Source of the DNA: Arthrobacter luteolus NBRC 107841
GTDB taxonomy: Bacteria; Actinomycetota; Actinomycetes; Actinomycetales; Micrococcaceae
Assembly (NCBI RefSeq): GCF_001552075.1
Contig: NZ_BCQM01000004.1
Span: 248,001 to 312,000, forward strand
DNA length: 64,000 nucleotides
Direction of reading: 5' to 3'
The notes below the pieces were generated by a model, which saw only the letters and a list, made by a program, of their open reading frames with translations, was not told where the DNA came from and did no database searches. This document shows positions 16,383-25,246 of this stretch, piece after piece (within the stretch, counting starts at the first letter, position 1; the number at the start of each line of letters is the position of its first letter). Both the position numbers and the translations under genes were made by a program.

Positions 16383-18089
16383 ATGACCACAAATAACCCC
16401 GTAACCACCACAGCAAACACCTCGCGGACCGTCCGCGCACCCCGCGGTACCGAGCTGAATGCCAAGAGCTGGCAGACCGAGGCACCGCTGCGGATGCTGA
16501 TGAACAACCTGGACCCGGAGGTCGCCGAACGCCCGGAGGACCTGGTGGTTTACGGCGGCACCGGCAAGGCAGCCCGGAACTGGGAATCGTTCGACGCGAT
16601 CGTCCGCACCCTGAAGACCCTCGACGACGACGAAACCCTCCTGGTCCAGTCCGGCAAACCCGTCGGTGTGTTCCGCACCAACGAATGGGCGCCCCGGGTG
16701 CTGATCGCCAACTCCAACCTCGTGGGGGACTGGTCCACCTGGCCCGAGTTCCGCCGGCTCGAGGCCGAGGGACTGACCATGTACGGCCAGATGACCGCCG
16801 GTTCGTGGATCTACATCGGCACCCAGGGCATCCTGCAGGGCACCTACGAGACCTTCGCCGCGATCGCCAAAAAGCTCTTCAACGATCAAAACGCAACGCT
16901 TGCCGGCACCGCCACCCTCACGGGCGGCTGCGGCGGAATGGGCGGTGCCCAGCCGCTGGCCGTGACGCTGAACGGCGGGGCGGTCCTGATTGTCGACGTC
17001 GATGAGTCCCGGCTCCGGCGCCGGGCCGGCAAACGCTACCTCGACGACGTCGAAACCGACCTCGACGCAGCCCTCGCCAAGGTGATGGCGGCCAAGGCCG
17101 AGGGACGGGCCCTCTCCGTGGGCCTGGTCGGCAACGCCGCCGAGGTTTTCCCCGAGCTGCTGCGCCGCCGGAATGCCGGGGAAGGCGCGGACTTCGACAT
17201 CGTCACCGACCAGACCTCCGCCCACGATCCGCTGAGCTACCTGCCCGAGGGCATCAGCGTCCAGGACTGGCACCGCGAGGCCGAGGCAGACCCGGAAGGC
17301 TTCACCAAAAAAGCCCAGGCCTCCATGGCACGGCACGTTGAAGCCATGGTCGGCTTCCAGGACGCGGGGGCCGAGGTTTTCGACTACGGCAATTCCATCC
17401 GCGACGAAGCCCGGCAGGGCGGCTATGAGCGGGCCTTCGACTTTCCGGGCTTCGTTCCGGCCTACATCCGGCCGCTGTTCTGCGAAGGCCTGGGCCCGTT
17501 CCGCTGGGTGGCACTGTCCGGGGATCCGGCGGACATCGCCGTCACCGATGCCGCGCTGAAGGAACTCTTCCCGGAGAAGGAGCACCTGCACCGCTGGCTG
17601 GACGCCGCGGCGGAGCACGTCGAGTTCGAAGGACTGCCGGCCCGGATCTGCTGGCTCGGCTACGGCGAACGGGCCAAGGCCGGACTGCTGTTCAACCGGC
17701 TGGTCGCCGAAGGCAAGGTCTCCGCGCCGATCGTGATCGGCCGGGACCATCTGGACTCCGGTTCCGTGGCCTCCCCCTACCGGGAAACCGAGGCCATGAA
17801 GGACGGTTCCGACGCGATCGCCGACTGGCCGCTGCTGAACGCCCTGCTCAACACCTCCTCCGGTGCCACCTGGGTATCGATCCACCACGGCGGCGGCGTC
17901 GGCATCGGCCGGTCGCTGCACGCCGGGCAGGTGTCCGTGGCGGACGGCACGGAACTGGCGGCCCGCAAGCTGGAGGCCCTGCTCACCAACGATCCCGGTA
18001 CCGGAGTCATGCGGCACGTCGACGCCGGCTACCCGGAAGCGGAGGCAGTGGCCGCTGAACGCGGCGTCCGCATCCCCATGGCTGAATAG
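16383..18089 (+). CDS. hutU: Urocanate hydratase HutU
   Basis: HutU converts urocanate to imidazolonepropionate, the second step of histidine breakdown, using NAD+ as electrophile. The 568-residue product matches the family size. Key parts are [11 protein letters not shown] near residue 60, the NAD-binding [12 protein letters not shown], and the urocanase signature [12 protein letters not shown] with the conserved active-site cysteine. GGAG seven bases before the ATG serves as ribosome site. First enzyme gene of the hut operon; hutH (histidine ammonia-lyase) is not in the window. Confidence 0.97.
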   Translation: MTTNNPVTTTANTSRTVRAPRGTELNAKSWQTEAPLRMLMNNLDPEVAERPEDLVVYGGTGKAARNWESFDAIVRTLKTLDDDETLLVQSGKPVGVFRTNEWAPRVLIANSNLVGDWSTWPEFRRLEAEGLTMYGQMTAGSWIYIGTQGILQGTYETFAAIAKKLFNDQNATLAGTATLTGGCGGMGGAQPLAVTLNGGAVLIVDVDESRLRRRAGKRYLDDVETDLDAALAKVMAAKAEGRALSVGLVGNAAEVFPELLRRRNAGEGADFDIVTDQTSAHDPLSYLPEGISVQDWHREAEADPEGFTKKAQASMARHVEAMVGFQDAGAEVFDYGNSIRDEARQGGYERAFDFPGFVPAYIRPLFCEGLGPFRWVALSGDPADIAVTDAALKELFPEKEHLHRWLDAAAEHVEFEGLPARICWLGYGERAKAGLLFNRLVAEGKVSAPIVIGRDHLDSGSVASPYRETEAMKDGSDAIADWPLLNALLNTSSGATWVSIHHGGGVGIGRSLHAGQVSVADGTELAARKLEALLTNDPGTGVMRHVDAGYPEAEAVAAERGVRIPMAE

Positions 18090-18105
18090 CCCGGGGTTCA
18101 GTTCC

Positions 18106-18137
18106 GCACCAGCACCAGCACCAGCACCAGCACCAGC
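18106..18137. repeat. (ACCAGC)5 hexamer repeat after hutU
   Basis: Five uninterrupted ACCAGC hexamers lie in the 126-base spacer between hutU and the next gene. It is a simple repeat with no coding frame of interest, and a relative of the GGCCAG run at 2.55 kb. Confidence 0.85.
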
Positions 18138-18215
18138 TTCAGCACCCAGCCAGCCTCCCCACCGGCGCCCTTCCGGCACCCTCCCCATCAGCAACCAGAC
18201 CCAGCAAGGAACCGC

Positions 18216-19415
18216 ATGGCCACCGTCACCACCCTCCTGGACGCCATCTCCGGCATCGGCCGCGACCCGGTCCGCGGCGGCTACAGCCGCCCCGTGTTCT
18301 CGGCCGCGGAAACGGACCTGCGGGCCTGGTTCATTGCCGAGGCACGGAGCCGCGGACTCGGGGTGGAGACGGACCGCAACGGCATCCTCTGGGCCTGGTG
18401 GGGTGAACCGCACAAGGGCGCACTGGTCACCGGCAGCCACCTGGACTCCGTCCCCGGCGGCGGGGCGTTCGACGGGCCGCTCGGCGTCGCGGCGGCGCTG
18501 GCCGCCGTCGACGTCCTGAACGAACGCGGCGTACAGCCCAACCGGTCCCTGGCCATCACCGTATTCCCGGAGGAGGAAGGCTCCCGCTTCGGCGTCGCCT
18601 GCCTCGGCTCGCGGCTGCTGACCGGCGCCATCGACCCGGACCGGGCACGCGCACTGCGCGACGCCGACGGCACCTCCTTTGCCGATGCCGCCCGCGCCGC
18701 CGGGCTGGACCCCGAACACCTCGGCCGGGATGAGGAGTCCCTGGCCCGGATCGGGGACTTCGTGGAGCTGCACGTGGAACAGGGGCGCGGGCTCGGCGAG
18801 GACGGCCCCGCCGTCGCCGTCGGCAGTTCCATCCTGGGCCACGGCCGCTGGAAGCTCACCGTGCACGGGCAGGGCAACCACGCCGGAACCACCCTGATGG
18901 AGGACCGGGCGGATCCCATGGTGGCTGCGGCACAGATCATCACGGCCGTGCAGCAGGCGGCCGCAGCGCAGCCCGGCGCACGCGCCACGGTGGGCCGGAT
19001 CCAGGCGGTCCCGGGCGGCACCAACGTGATCGCCTCCCGGGTTCAGCTGTGGCTGGACGTCCGGCACGAAGACGACGCGGTCACCGCCCAGCTGGTGGAG
19101 GCCATCCACGGCAAGGCGCAGAAGACCGCCGCGTTCGAAGGCTGCACCGTGGCCCTAAGCCAGGAGTCCTTCAGCCCCACCACGTCCTTTGACCCGGCGC
19201 TCCAGCGCCAGCTGCAGCTGGCCCTGCCGCAGGCACCCGTCCTGGCCACGGGCGCGGGGCACGACGCCGGAATCCTCGCCGGTCACGTCCCGGCGGGCAT
19301 GGTTTTTGTCCGCAACCCCACCGGGATCTCGCATTCTCCGGAGGAATATGTGGAAGACGCCGACGCCGACTACTCAGCCGAGGCCCTCGCCGATGTCCTG
19401 GAGGCCCTGCTGTGA
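18216..19415 (+). CDS. M20-family amidohydrolase (allantoate amidohydrolase-like) in the hut operon
   Basis: A 399-residue zinc peptidase-like hydrolase of the M20 family, closest in form to allantoate amidohydrolase and N-carbamoyl-amino-acid hydrolases. Metal-binding motifs are in order: GSHLDSVPGGGAFDG, PEEEGSRFG, ELHVEQG, GAGHDAG and SHSPEE. It sits inside the hut operon: AAGGAA is its ribosome site and its stop overlaps hutF (GTGA). HutF makes N-formylglutamate, which needs a deformylase, and no hutG is present here. So I infer that this enzyme hydrolyses N-formylglutamate (or a related N-substituted glutamate). By sequence alone it would be called AllC. Confidence 0.88.
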   Translation: MATVTTLLDAISGIGRDPVRGGYSRPVFSAAETDLRAWFIAEARSRGLGVETDRNGILWAWWGEPHKGALVTGSHLDSVPGGGAFDGPLGVAAALAAVDVLNERGVQPNRSLAITVFPEEEGSRFGVACLGSRLLTGAIDPDRARALRDADGTSFADAARAAGLDPEHLGRDEESLARIGDFVELHVEQGRGLGEDGPAVAVGSSILGHGRWKLTVHGQGNHAGTTLMEDRADPMVAAAQIITAVQQAAAAQPGARATVGRIQAVPGGTNVIASRVQLWLDVRHEDDAVTAQLVEAIHGKAQKTAAFEGCTVALSQESFSPTTSFDPALQRQLQLALPQAPVLATGAGHDAGILAGHVPAGMVFVRNPTGISHSPEEYVEDADADYSAEALADVLEALL

Positions 19416-20821
19416 ACCCGCGTGCCCGGGGTGTGTGGTGTGAACGGGTGGTACGGGACGGGCAGGTTGAGTCCGGTGTCCGGCTGACCGTGGATTCCGC
19501 CGGAGTCGTCGCGGCGGTGGAAACCGGCGCTGCTCCCCGCCCCGGCGACCTGCTGCTGCACGGCGTTGTGTTTCCGGCTGCCTCGAACGCCCACTCGCAC
19601 GCCTTCCACCGGGTCCTTCGCGGCCGCACCCACGTTGGCGGAGCGGACAGTTTCTGGACCTGGCGGCAGGCAATGTACCAAGCCGCCGGGGCCCTGACCC
19701 CGGAACTCTACGAGGAGCTGGCCACCGCCGTTTTCGCCGAAATGGTGGCGGCGGGCTACACCAGCGTCGCGGAGTTCCACTACGTGCACCACCGCCAGGA
19801 CGGCACGCCCTATCCCGGGCACGCCATGGAACTGGCGCTGGGCCGCGCCGCTCAGGCCGCCGGCATCCGGCTGACCCTGCTGGACACCTGCTATTTGGCC
19901 GGCGGTTTTGGGGAGCCGCTGAACCCGGAACAGCTGCGCTTTGGCGACGCCGGCCCCGAGGGCTGGCTCCGCCGGCTGGCTGCCCTGCGGACCGCTGTGG
20001 AAGCGGAGTTCGATCCGGCCGAAGTAAGTGTCGGCGCGGCACTGCACTCGGTGCGGGCGGTCCCGGCGGACGCGCTGCCGGTCATCGCCGCCGGTTTGGA
20101 TCCGGACCTGCCGCTGCACATCCACCTCTCCGAACAGCCCGCGGAAAACCAGGCCTGCCTGGCGGCCGCCGGCCTGACCCCGGCGCAGCTGCTGCACCGG
20201 CATGGACTGCTCAGCCCGCGGCTTTCCGCCGTCCACGCCACCCACCTCACGGACACGGACATTGAACTGCTGGGCGGGGCCGGCGCCACCGTGGTGATGT
20301 GCCCCAGCACCGAGGCCGACCTCGCGGACGGCATCGGCCCCGCCGCGGCGCTCGCTGCTGCCGGCGCGCGGATCGCCCTGGGCTCGGACCAGCACGCCGT
20401 ACTGGATCCCTGGCTGGAAATGCGGGCATTGGAACACGGGGAACGCCTGTCTTCCGGCGTCCGCGGCCGGTTTACCCCTGCGGCGCTGCACACGGCAGTG
20501 TCCGACGCCGGCGCTGCCGCCCAGGGCCGGCGGGCGCCGGGCTTCGCCGTGGGCAGCCTGTGCGACCTGATGGCAGTGGACCCGGCCAGTGCCCGGACGG
20601 CCGGCTCCGACCCGGCCCAGCTGGCCCTCGCCGCCACCGCCCAGGACGTCACCGCCGTCGTCGTCGGCGGCACGCTCACCGCCGAGCACGGACGGCACCT
20701 GCGGCTTGGAGATCCCGGGCTGCTGCTGGCCAATGCGATCCGGACACTCGATGAAGCCGCATCCGCCCCCGGGGAAACCTTCAAGAGCATGCACGGAACC
20801 GCAGCGAAAGGACAGCCGTGA
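19412..20821 (+). CDS. hutF: Formimidoylglutamate deiminase HutF
   Basis: HutF removes ammonia from formiminoglutamate to give N-formylglutamate in the five-step histidine pathway. The 469-residue amidohydrolase has the metal ligands in NAHSHAFHR (about residue 60), HIHLSEQPAE, VHATHL and GSDQHAV. RGRTHVGGADSFWTWRQ is the HutF substrate-loop region. It overlaps both neighbours by four bases through GTG starts (GTGA), so the whole hut segment is translationally coupled. It is about 15 residues longer than average at the C-terminus. Confidence 0.95.
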   Translation: MNPRARGVWCERVVRDGQVESGVRLTVDSAGVVAAVETGAAPRPGDLLLHGVVFPAASNAHSHAFHRVLRGRTHVGGADSFWTWRQAMYQAAGALTPELYEELATAVFAEMVAAGYTSVAEFHYVHHRQDGTPYPGHAMELALGRAAQAAGIRLTLLDTCYLAGGFGEPLNPEQLRFGDAGPEGWLRRLAALRTAVEAEFDPAEVSVGAALHSVRAVPADALPVIAAGLDPDLPLHIHLSEQPAENQACLAAAGLTPAQLLHRHGLLSPRLSAVHATHLTDTDIELLGGAGATVVMCPSTEADLADGIGPAAALAAAGARIALGSDQHAVLDPWLEMRALEHGERLSSGVRGRFTPAALHTAVSDAGAAAQGRRAPGFAVGSLCDLMAVDPASARTAGSDPAQLALAATAQDVTAVVVGGTLTAEHGRHLRLGDPGLLLANAIRTLDEAASAPGETFKSMHGTAAKGQP

Positions 20822-22050
20822 GCGCCTCCACCCTCATCACCAACATCGGTGAACTCTCCACCATGGACCCATCCCGCGGCGCAGCTTCGGTGCTGACGGA
20901 TGCTGCGCTGGTGCTGGAGGGCGAACGCATCGCCTGGATCGGTCCGGCTGCTGCCGCACCGGCGGCGGATGAGGCGCACGACGCCGGCGGGCGGGCGCTG
21001 CTGCCGGGCTGGGTGGACTCGCACACGCACCTGGTGTTCGCCGGGGACCGCAGTGCCGAATTTGTTGCCCGGATGGCCGGGGAAACGTACCAGGCAGGCG
21101 GCATCGCCGTCACCACCGAAGCCACCCGCGCCGCCGGGGACTACGACCTCACCCGGATGCTGCTCGCCCGGCAGGCCGAAGCGGCCGCCGGCGGCACCAC
21201 CTGGCTGGAAACAAAAACCGGGTACGGGCTGGACGTGGAGCAGGAGGCCCGCAGCGCCCGGATCGCGTCCACCGTGGTGGACGATGTGACGTTCCTCGGC
21301 GCGCACCTGGTCCCGGCCGGCAGTGATCCGGAGGAATACACCGACCTGGTCTGCGGGCCCATGCTGGCGGCCGTGCGCCCCTACGTGCAGTGGGCCGATG
21401 TGTTCTGCGAGCGCGGCGCCTTCAGCGAGGAACAATCCCGCCGGGTGCTCACCGCCTGCCGGGACGCGGGCCTGGGGCTGCGGGTGCACGGCAACCAGCT
21501 GGGGCCGGGGGCCGGGGTGCGGCTGGCCGTCGAGTTCGGGGCCGCGAGTGTGGACCACGTCAATTATCTGGCGGACGCCGACGTCGCGGCGCTCGCCGGT
21601 ACCTGGGCCGGCTGGGATCCCCGGAACGCCGGGTCGCTGCCGGGCACGGTGGCTACCTGCCTGCCGGCCTGCGACCTCTCCACGCGGCAGCCGCTGGCGC
21701 CGGCCCGCCGGCTGCTGGACGCCGGTATCGAGGTTGCCCTGGCCTCCAACTGCAATCCCGGAACGTCCTACACCTCCTCCATGAACTTCTGCGTCGCCAC
21801 GGCCGTGCTGCAGATGGGGCTCAGCGTCGCTGAGGCCGTGCGCGCCGCCACGTACGGCGGGGCGCTGGCGCTGCGGCGGCAGACCGGCGCGGATGAGGAC
21901 GGGAAGCGTGCGGTGGGCTCGCTCGCCGTCGGACACCGGGCCGATCTGCACCTGCTGAACGCGCCGGCCGCCGCGCATCTGGCCTACCGGCCCGGAATGC
22001 CGCTGACGGCCGCAGTCTGGCGGGCCGGGGAGAGGGTGCGCCGGCCCTAA
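20818..22050 (+). CDS. hutI: Imidazolonepropionase HutI
   Basis: HutI opens the ring of imidazolonepropionate to form formiminoglutamate, the substrate of HutF. The 410-residue amidohydrolase shows VDSHTHLVFAGDRSAEF with two metal ligands, then KTGYGL, RVHGNQLGPG, SVDHVNYL, and SNCNPGTSYT. The GTG start overlaps the hutF stop. Last gene of the hut operon. There is no strong terminator before the next gene. Confidence 0.96.
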   Translation: MSASTLITNIGELSTMDPSRGAASVLTDAALVLEGERIAWIGPAAAAPAADEAHDAGGRALLPGWVDSHTHLVFAGDRSAEFVARMAGETYQAGGIAVTTEATRAAGDYDLTRMLLARQAEAAAGGTTWLETKTGYGLDVEQEARSARIASTVVDDVTFLGAHLVPAGSDPEEYTDLVCGPMLAAVRPYVQWADVFCERGAFSEEQSRRVLTACRDAGLGLRVHGNQLGPGAGVRLAVEFGAASVDHVNYLADADVAALAGTWAGWDPRNAGSLPGTVATCLPACDLSTRQPLAPARRLLDAGIEVALASNCNPGTSYTSSMNFCVATAVLQMGLSVAEAVRAATYGGALALRRQTGADEDGKRAVGSLAVGHRADLHLLNAPAAAHLAYRPGMPLTAAVWRAGERVRRP

Positions 22051-22184
22051 CGGCTGCGGCGGCGGGAAACCGGTTCCTACTCTGGACTGCGTTTCGCCGG
22101 GGATTTACAGTACAAGGCAGACTGGGCTGCGTTGTTCAGGTGCGGCGGCCGGGCTGAATTTCCTGCGGACCCAAGGTGGCGCTG

Positions 22185-23936
22185 ATGTCTACTCTGAAGT
22201 ACACGGCCGACGACGGAACAGCGGTACCGCCGCGGGTGGTCCCGGTATCCAAGGGCCGGGTGGTGGTGGACTGGCTGACCACCACGGACCACAAGAAGGT
22301 CGGCTATCTGTATCTGATCACGTCGTTTATCTTCTTCTGCCTGGCCGGCGTGATGGCACTGATCATCCGCGCCGAGCTCTTCCAGCCGGGCCTGGAAATC
22401 GTGGCGTCGCGGGAACAGTACAACCAGCTGTTCACCATGCACGGGACCCTGATGCTGCTGATGTTCGCCACCCCGCTGTTCGCCGGGTTCGCGAACGTGA
22501 TGATGCCGCTGCAGATCGGCGCACCGGACGTCGCGTTCCCGCGGCTCAACGCCTTGGCGTACTGGTTCTTCCTCTTCGGTTCGCTGATCGCGGTGTCCGG
22601 GTTTCTCACTCCGCAGGGGGCGGCGTCCTTCGGCTGGACGGCCTATGCGCCGTTGTCCAACACCGCTTTCTCGCCGGGAATCGGGGGTGATCTGTGGGTC
22701 TTTGGGCTCGCCCTGTCCGGGTTTGGAACCATTCTGGGATCGGTCAACTTCGTCACCACGATCATCTGCCTGCGCGCACCCGGGATGACGATGTGGCGGA
22801 TACCCATTTTCACCTGGAACACGCTGGTGACGGCGATTCTGGTGCTGATGGCTTTCCCGCCCCTGGCCGCCGCCCTGTTCGCGCTGGGGTTGGACCGCAA
22901 ATTCGACGCCCACATTTTCGATCCGGAGAACGGCGGCGCCATCCTCTGGCAGCACCTGTTCTGGTTCTTCGGCCATCCCGAGGTCTACATCATTGCCCTG
23001 CCCTTCTTCGGCATCATTTCCGAGATCATTCCGGTTTTCAGCCGCAAACCGATCTTCGGCTACAAGGGCCTGGTCTTCGCCACGATTGCGATCGCCGGGC
23101 TGTCCATGACTGTCTGGGCGCACCACATGTACGTCACCGGGCAGGTCTTCCTGCCGTTCTTCGCCCTGCTGACCATGTTCATTGCCGTGCCCACCGGCGT
23201 GAAGTTCTTCAACTGGATCGGCACCATGTGGCGCGGGTCCATCACCTTCGAAACGCCGATGATGTGGGCGCTGGGCTTCCTGATCACGTTCCTCTTCGGC
23301 GGGCTGACCGGCATCATCCTGTCCTCACCGCCCATGGACTTCCACGTCTCCGACACGTACTTCGTCGTCGCACACTTCCACTACGTGGTCTTTGGCACGG
23401 TGGTGTTTGCGATGTTCGGCGGGTTCTACTTCTGGTGGCCGAAGTGGACCGGGAAGATGCTCAACGAACGGCTCGGAAAGATCCACTTCTGGCTGCTCTT
23501 CCTGGGCTTCCACCTGACCTTCATGATCCAGCACTGGCTGGGTGTGCTGGGAATGCCCCGGCGGTACGCGGACTATCTGGTGGAGGACAACTTCACCGGT
23601 ATGAACCAGCTGTCCACGATCGGCTCCATGATTCTGGGCTTCTCCCTGATCCCGTTTTTCTGGAACGTGTACATCACCTGGCGGCGCGGCAAGAAGGTTG
23701 AGGTGGACGATCCCTGGGGCTTCGGCGGTTCCCTGGAATGGGCTACGTCCTGCCCGCCGCCGCGGCATAACTTTACGTCCCTGCCCAGGATCAGGTCCGA
23801 ACGGCCGGCCCTGGACCTGCACCACCCTGAGCTCAAACCGCGAGCCAACCAGAAATCCGATTCCCTGGCCGCCAGTGTCCTGGGTGCCGCGGATATGGGC
23901 TCCACCGATCCCAAGAACCCTGATCCCCGGCAGTAG
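22185..23936 (+). CDS. ctaD: Cytochrome c oxidase subunit I CtaD
   Basis: CtaD is the heme-copper catalytic subunit of the aa3-type terminal oxidase. The 583-residue membrane protein shows the low-spin heme ligand in [12 protein letters not shown], CuB and cross-linked tyrosine in FGHPEVYI, the CuB histidine pair in WAHHMYVTG, and [12 protein letters not shown] for both hemes. All are present, so the enzyme should be active. I start at the ATG at 22185 with AAGG eight bases upstream, not at the GTG nine bases earlier. No ctaC, ctaE or ctaF lies next to it, so this is probably an extra or detached copy. Confidence 0.95.
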   Translation: MSTLKYTADDGTAVPPRVVPVSKGRVVVDWLTTTDHKKVGYLYLITSFIFFCLAGVMALIIRAELFQPGLEIVASREQYNQLFTMHGTLMLLMFATPLFAGFANVMMPLQIGAPDVAFPRLNALAYWFFLFGSLIAVSGFLTPQGAASFGWTAYAPLSNTAFSPGIGGDLWVFGLALSGFGTILGSVNFVTTIICLRAPGMTMWRIPIFTWNTLVTAILVLMAFPPLAAALFALGLDRKFDAHIFDPENGGAILWQHLFWFFGHPEVYIIALPFFGIISEIIPVFSRKPIFGYKGLVFATIAIAGLSMTVWAHHMYVTGQVFLPFFALLTMFIAVPTGVKFFNWIGTMWRGSITFETPMMWALGFLITFLFGGLTGIILSSPPMDFHVSDTYFVVAHFHYVVFGTVVFAMFGGFYFWWPKWTGKMLNERLGKIHFWLLFLGFHLTFMIQHWLGVLGMPRRYADYLVEDNFTGMNQLSTIGSMILGFSLIPFFWNVYITWRRGKKVEVDDPWGFGGSLEWATSCPPPRHNFTSLPRIRSERPALDLHHPELKPRANQKSDSLAASVLGAADMGSTDPKNPDPRQ

Positions 23937-24012
23937 CCGTTCCTAGCGCGGGGTGCCCTTCTGATCGGTCAGGTCCCATGTGCGTCCCGGACGCCGTGGC
24001 CGAACACAACGG

Positions 24013-24050
24013 AAAGGCCGGGGTTCCGGCAGCACCGGAACCCCGCCTTG
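24013..24050. terminator. Hairpin terminator between ctaD and the chaplin-like gene
   Basis: GGCCGGGGTTCCGG pairs with CCGGAACCCCGCC around a five-base loop. On the minus strand it is followed by CCTTTCC, so it likely ends the chaplin-like transcript, and it may act in both directions because the flanking genes converge. Confidence 0.7.
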
Positions 24051-24067
24051 TCCGCCGGGTTTACGGG

Positions 24068-25162
24068 TTAGCTGCTTTGCCGGCCTGCTCGCCTGATCAG
24101 TACCAGTCCGGCACCGAGCAACGGAAGCGCCAGCCACAACAGGACCATGCCCGCTGCTCCGGTGTCAGCCAGGTTGCTCGATGAAACCTCAGCCGTCGCC
24201 GCGGATGTCCTGAGCGGTGTTTCGGTAGCGGGTACGGAAGTAAACCGGGTCGTTTCCTCCGCAACGAAGGACACAGATGTCGGCTCAGGTCCTACATTCG
24301 GCTGTGTCCCTGCAGGAGGCGTGGTTCCAGCAGGAATCACTACGGGAAGTGTGACTCCTGGACGGGGCCCGGCTGGGGGCACAGAGCCCGGGGTGCTGGT
24401 CCCGGTGTCCCTGGTGGTCTCGGTGGTGGCTTCGCCGAGGACTGCTAGGGAGTTGGTGCCGAGGTTGACGGGGATGGTGATGGGTGCGGTGATCTGGGTT
24501 CCGGAGAGGAATCCGTCGGAGCCGGAGGTTACGGGTCCGGTGCTCTCTGCCGGTGTCCCGGTTGCCGCGTCTGTCCCGGTGGTCTCGGTGGTGGCTTCGC
24601 CGAGGACTGCTAGGGAGTTGGTGCCGAGGTTGACGGGGATGGTGATGGGTGCGGTGATCTGGGTTCCGGAGAGGAGCCCGTTGGAGCCGGAGGTTACGGG
24701 TCCGGTGCTCTCTGCCGGTGTCCCGGTTGCCGCGTCTGTCCCGGTGGTCTCGGTGTTCCTGGTGGTCTCGGTGGTGGCTTCGCCGAGGACTGCTAGGGAG
24801 TTGGTGCCGAGGTTGACGGGGATGGTGATGGGTGCGGTGATCTGGGTTCCGGAGAGGAGTCCGTTGGAGCCGGAGGTTACGGGTTCCGCGCTCTCTGCCG
24901 GTGTCCCGGTTGCCGCGTCTGTCCCGGTGTTCCCGGTGGTCTCGGTGTTCCTGGTGGTCTCGGTGGTGGCTTCGCCGAGGACTGCGAGGGAGTTGGTGCC
25001 GAGGTTGACGGGGATGGTGATGGGTGCGGTGATCTGGGTTCCGGAGAGGAGTCCGTCGGAGCCGGAGGTTACGGGTTCCGCGCTGGCCGCGGTTGTTCCA
25101 AGGGCCAGCAATCCTCCGGCAAAGAGGGTGCCGAGCAGCCCTCGTCGAATAGTGCAACGCAT
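24068..25162 (-). CDS. Chaplin-like surface protein: four cysteine-free repeats and LAXTG sortase anchor
   Basis: A 364-residue exported protein. A signal peptide (1-28, ending ASA) leads into four near-identical repeats starting at residues 29, 93, 154 and 209. Each has the core GLLSGTQITAPITIPVNLG and then TNSLAVLGEA. This aligns without gaps to the chaplin domain pattern (GxLSGNxxxxPxxxPVNxCGNxxxVxG), except that the cysteine is replaced. Linkers are Thr/Glu-rich and vary in length. After a Pro/Thr-rich stalk come LADTG (331-335), a hydrophobic helix and a basic tail, which is a class E sortase signal of LAXTG type as used by long chaplins ChpA-C in Streptomyces. It is therefore predicted to be wall-anchored, with a possible amyloid or surface-active role. 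GGAG precedes the ATG. Confidence 0.8.
   Translation of the reverse strand: MRCTIRRGLLGTLFAGGLLALGTTAASAEPVTSGSDGLLSGTQITAPITIPVNLGTNSLAVLGEATTETTRNTETTGNTGTDAATGTPAESAEPVTSGSNGLLSGTQITAPITIPVNLGTNSLAVLGEATTETTRNTETTGTDAATGTPAESTGPVTSGSNGLLSGTQITAPITIPVNLGTNSLAVLGEATTETTGTDAATGTPAESTGPVTSGSDGFLSGTQITAPITIPVNLGTNSLAVLGEATTETTRDTGTSTPGSVPPAGPRPGVTLPVVIPAGTTPPAGTQPNVGPEPTSVSFVAEETTRFTSVPATETPLRTSAATAEVSSSNLADTGAAGMVLLWLALPLLGAGLVLIRRAGRQSS
24412..25090 (-). repeat. Four long in-frame DNA repeats encoding the chaplin-like domains
   Basis: Four segments of about 110 identical or nearly identical bases recur at intervals of about 192, 183 and 165 bases. The variable part is the linker, made of ACCACCGAGACC-type codons. 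The near-identity at silent positions points to recent duplication or gene conversion. Confidence 0.85.
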
Positions 25163-25246
25163 AGCAATTCTCCTGACAAGTAATTGGGATGGGGCCCATG
25201 GGGCCCGAATGGCATTTGTCCGGCTGCATAACGGACAGAGGCCTAA

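Noticed and set aside
16296-19109. Open frame of 937 codons on the minus strand
   Set aside because: Antisense to hutU and the M20 gene, both of which have clear family motifs.
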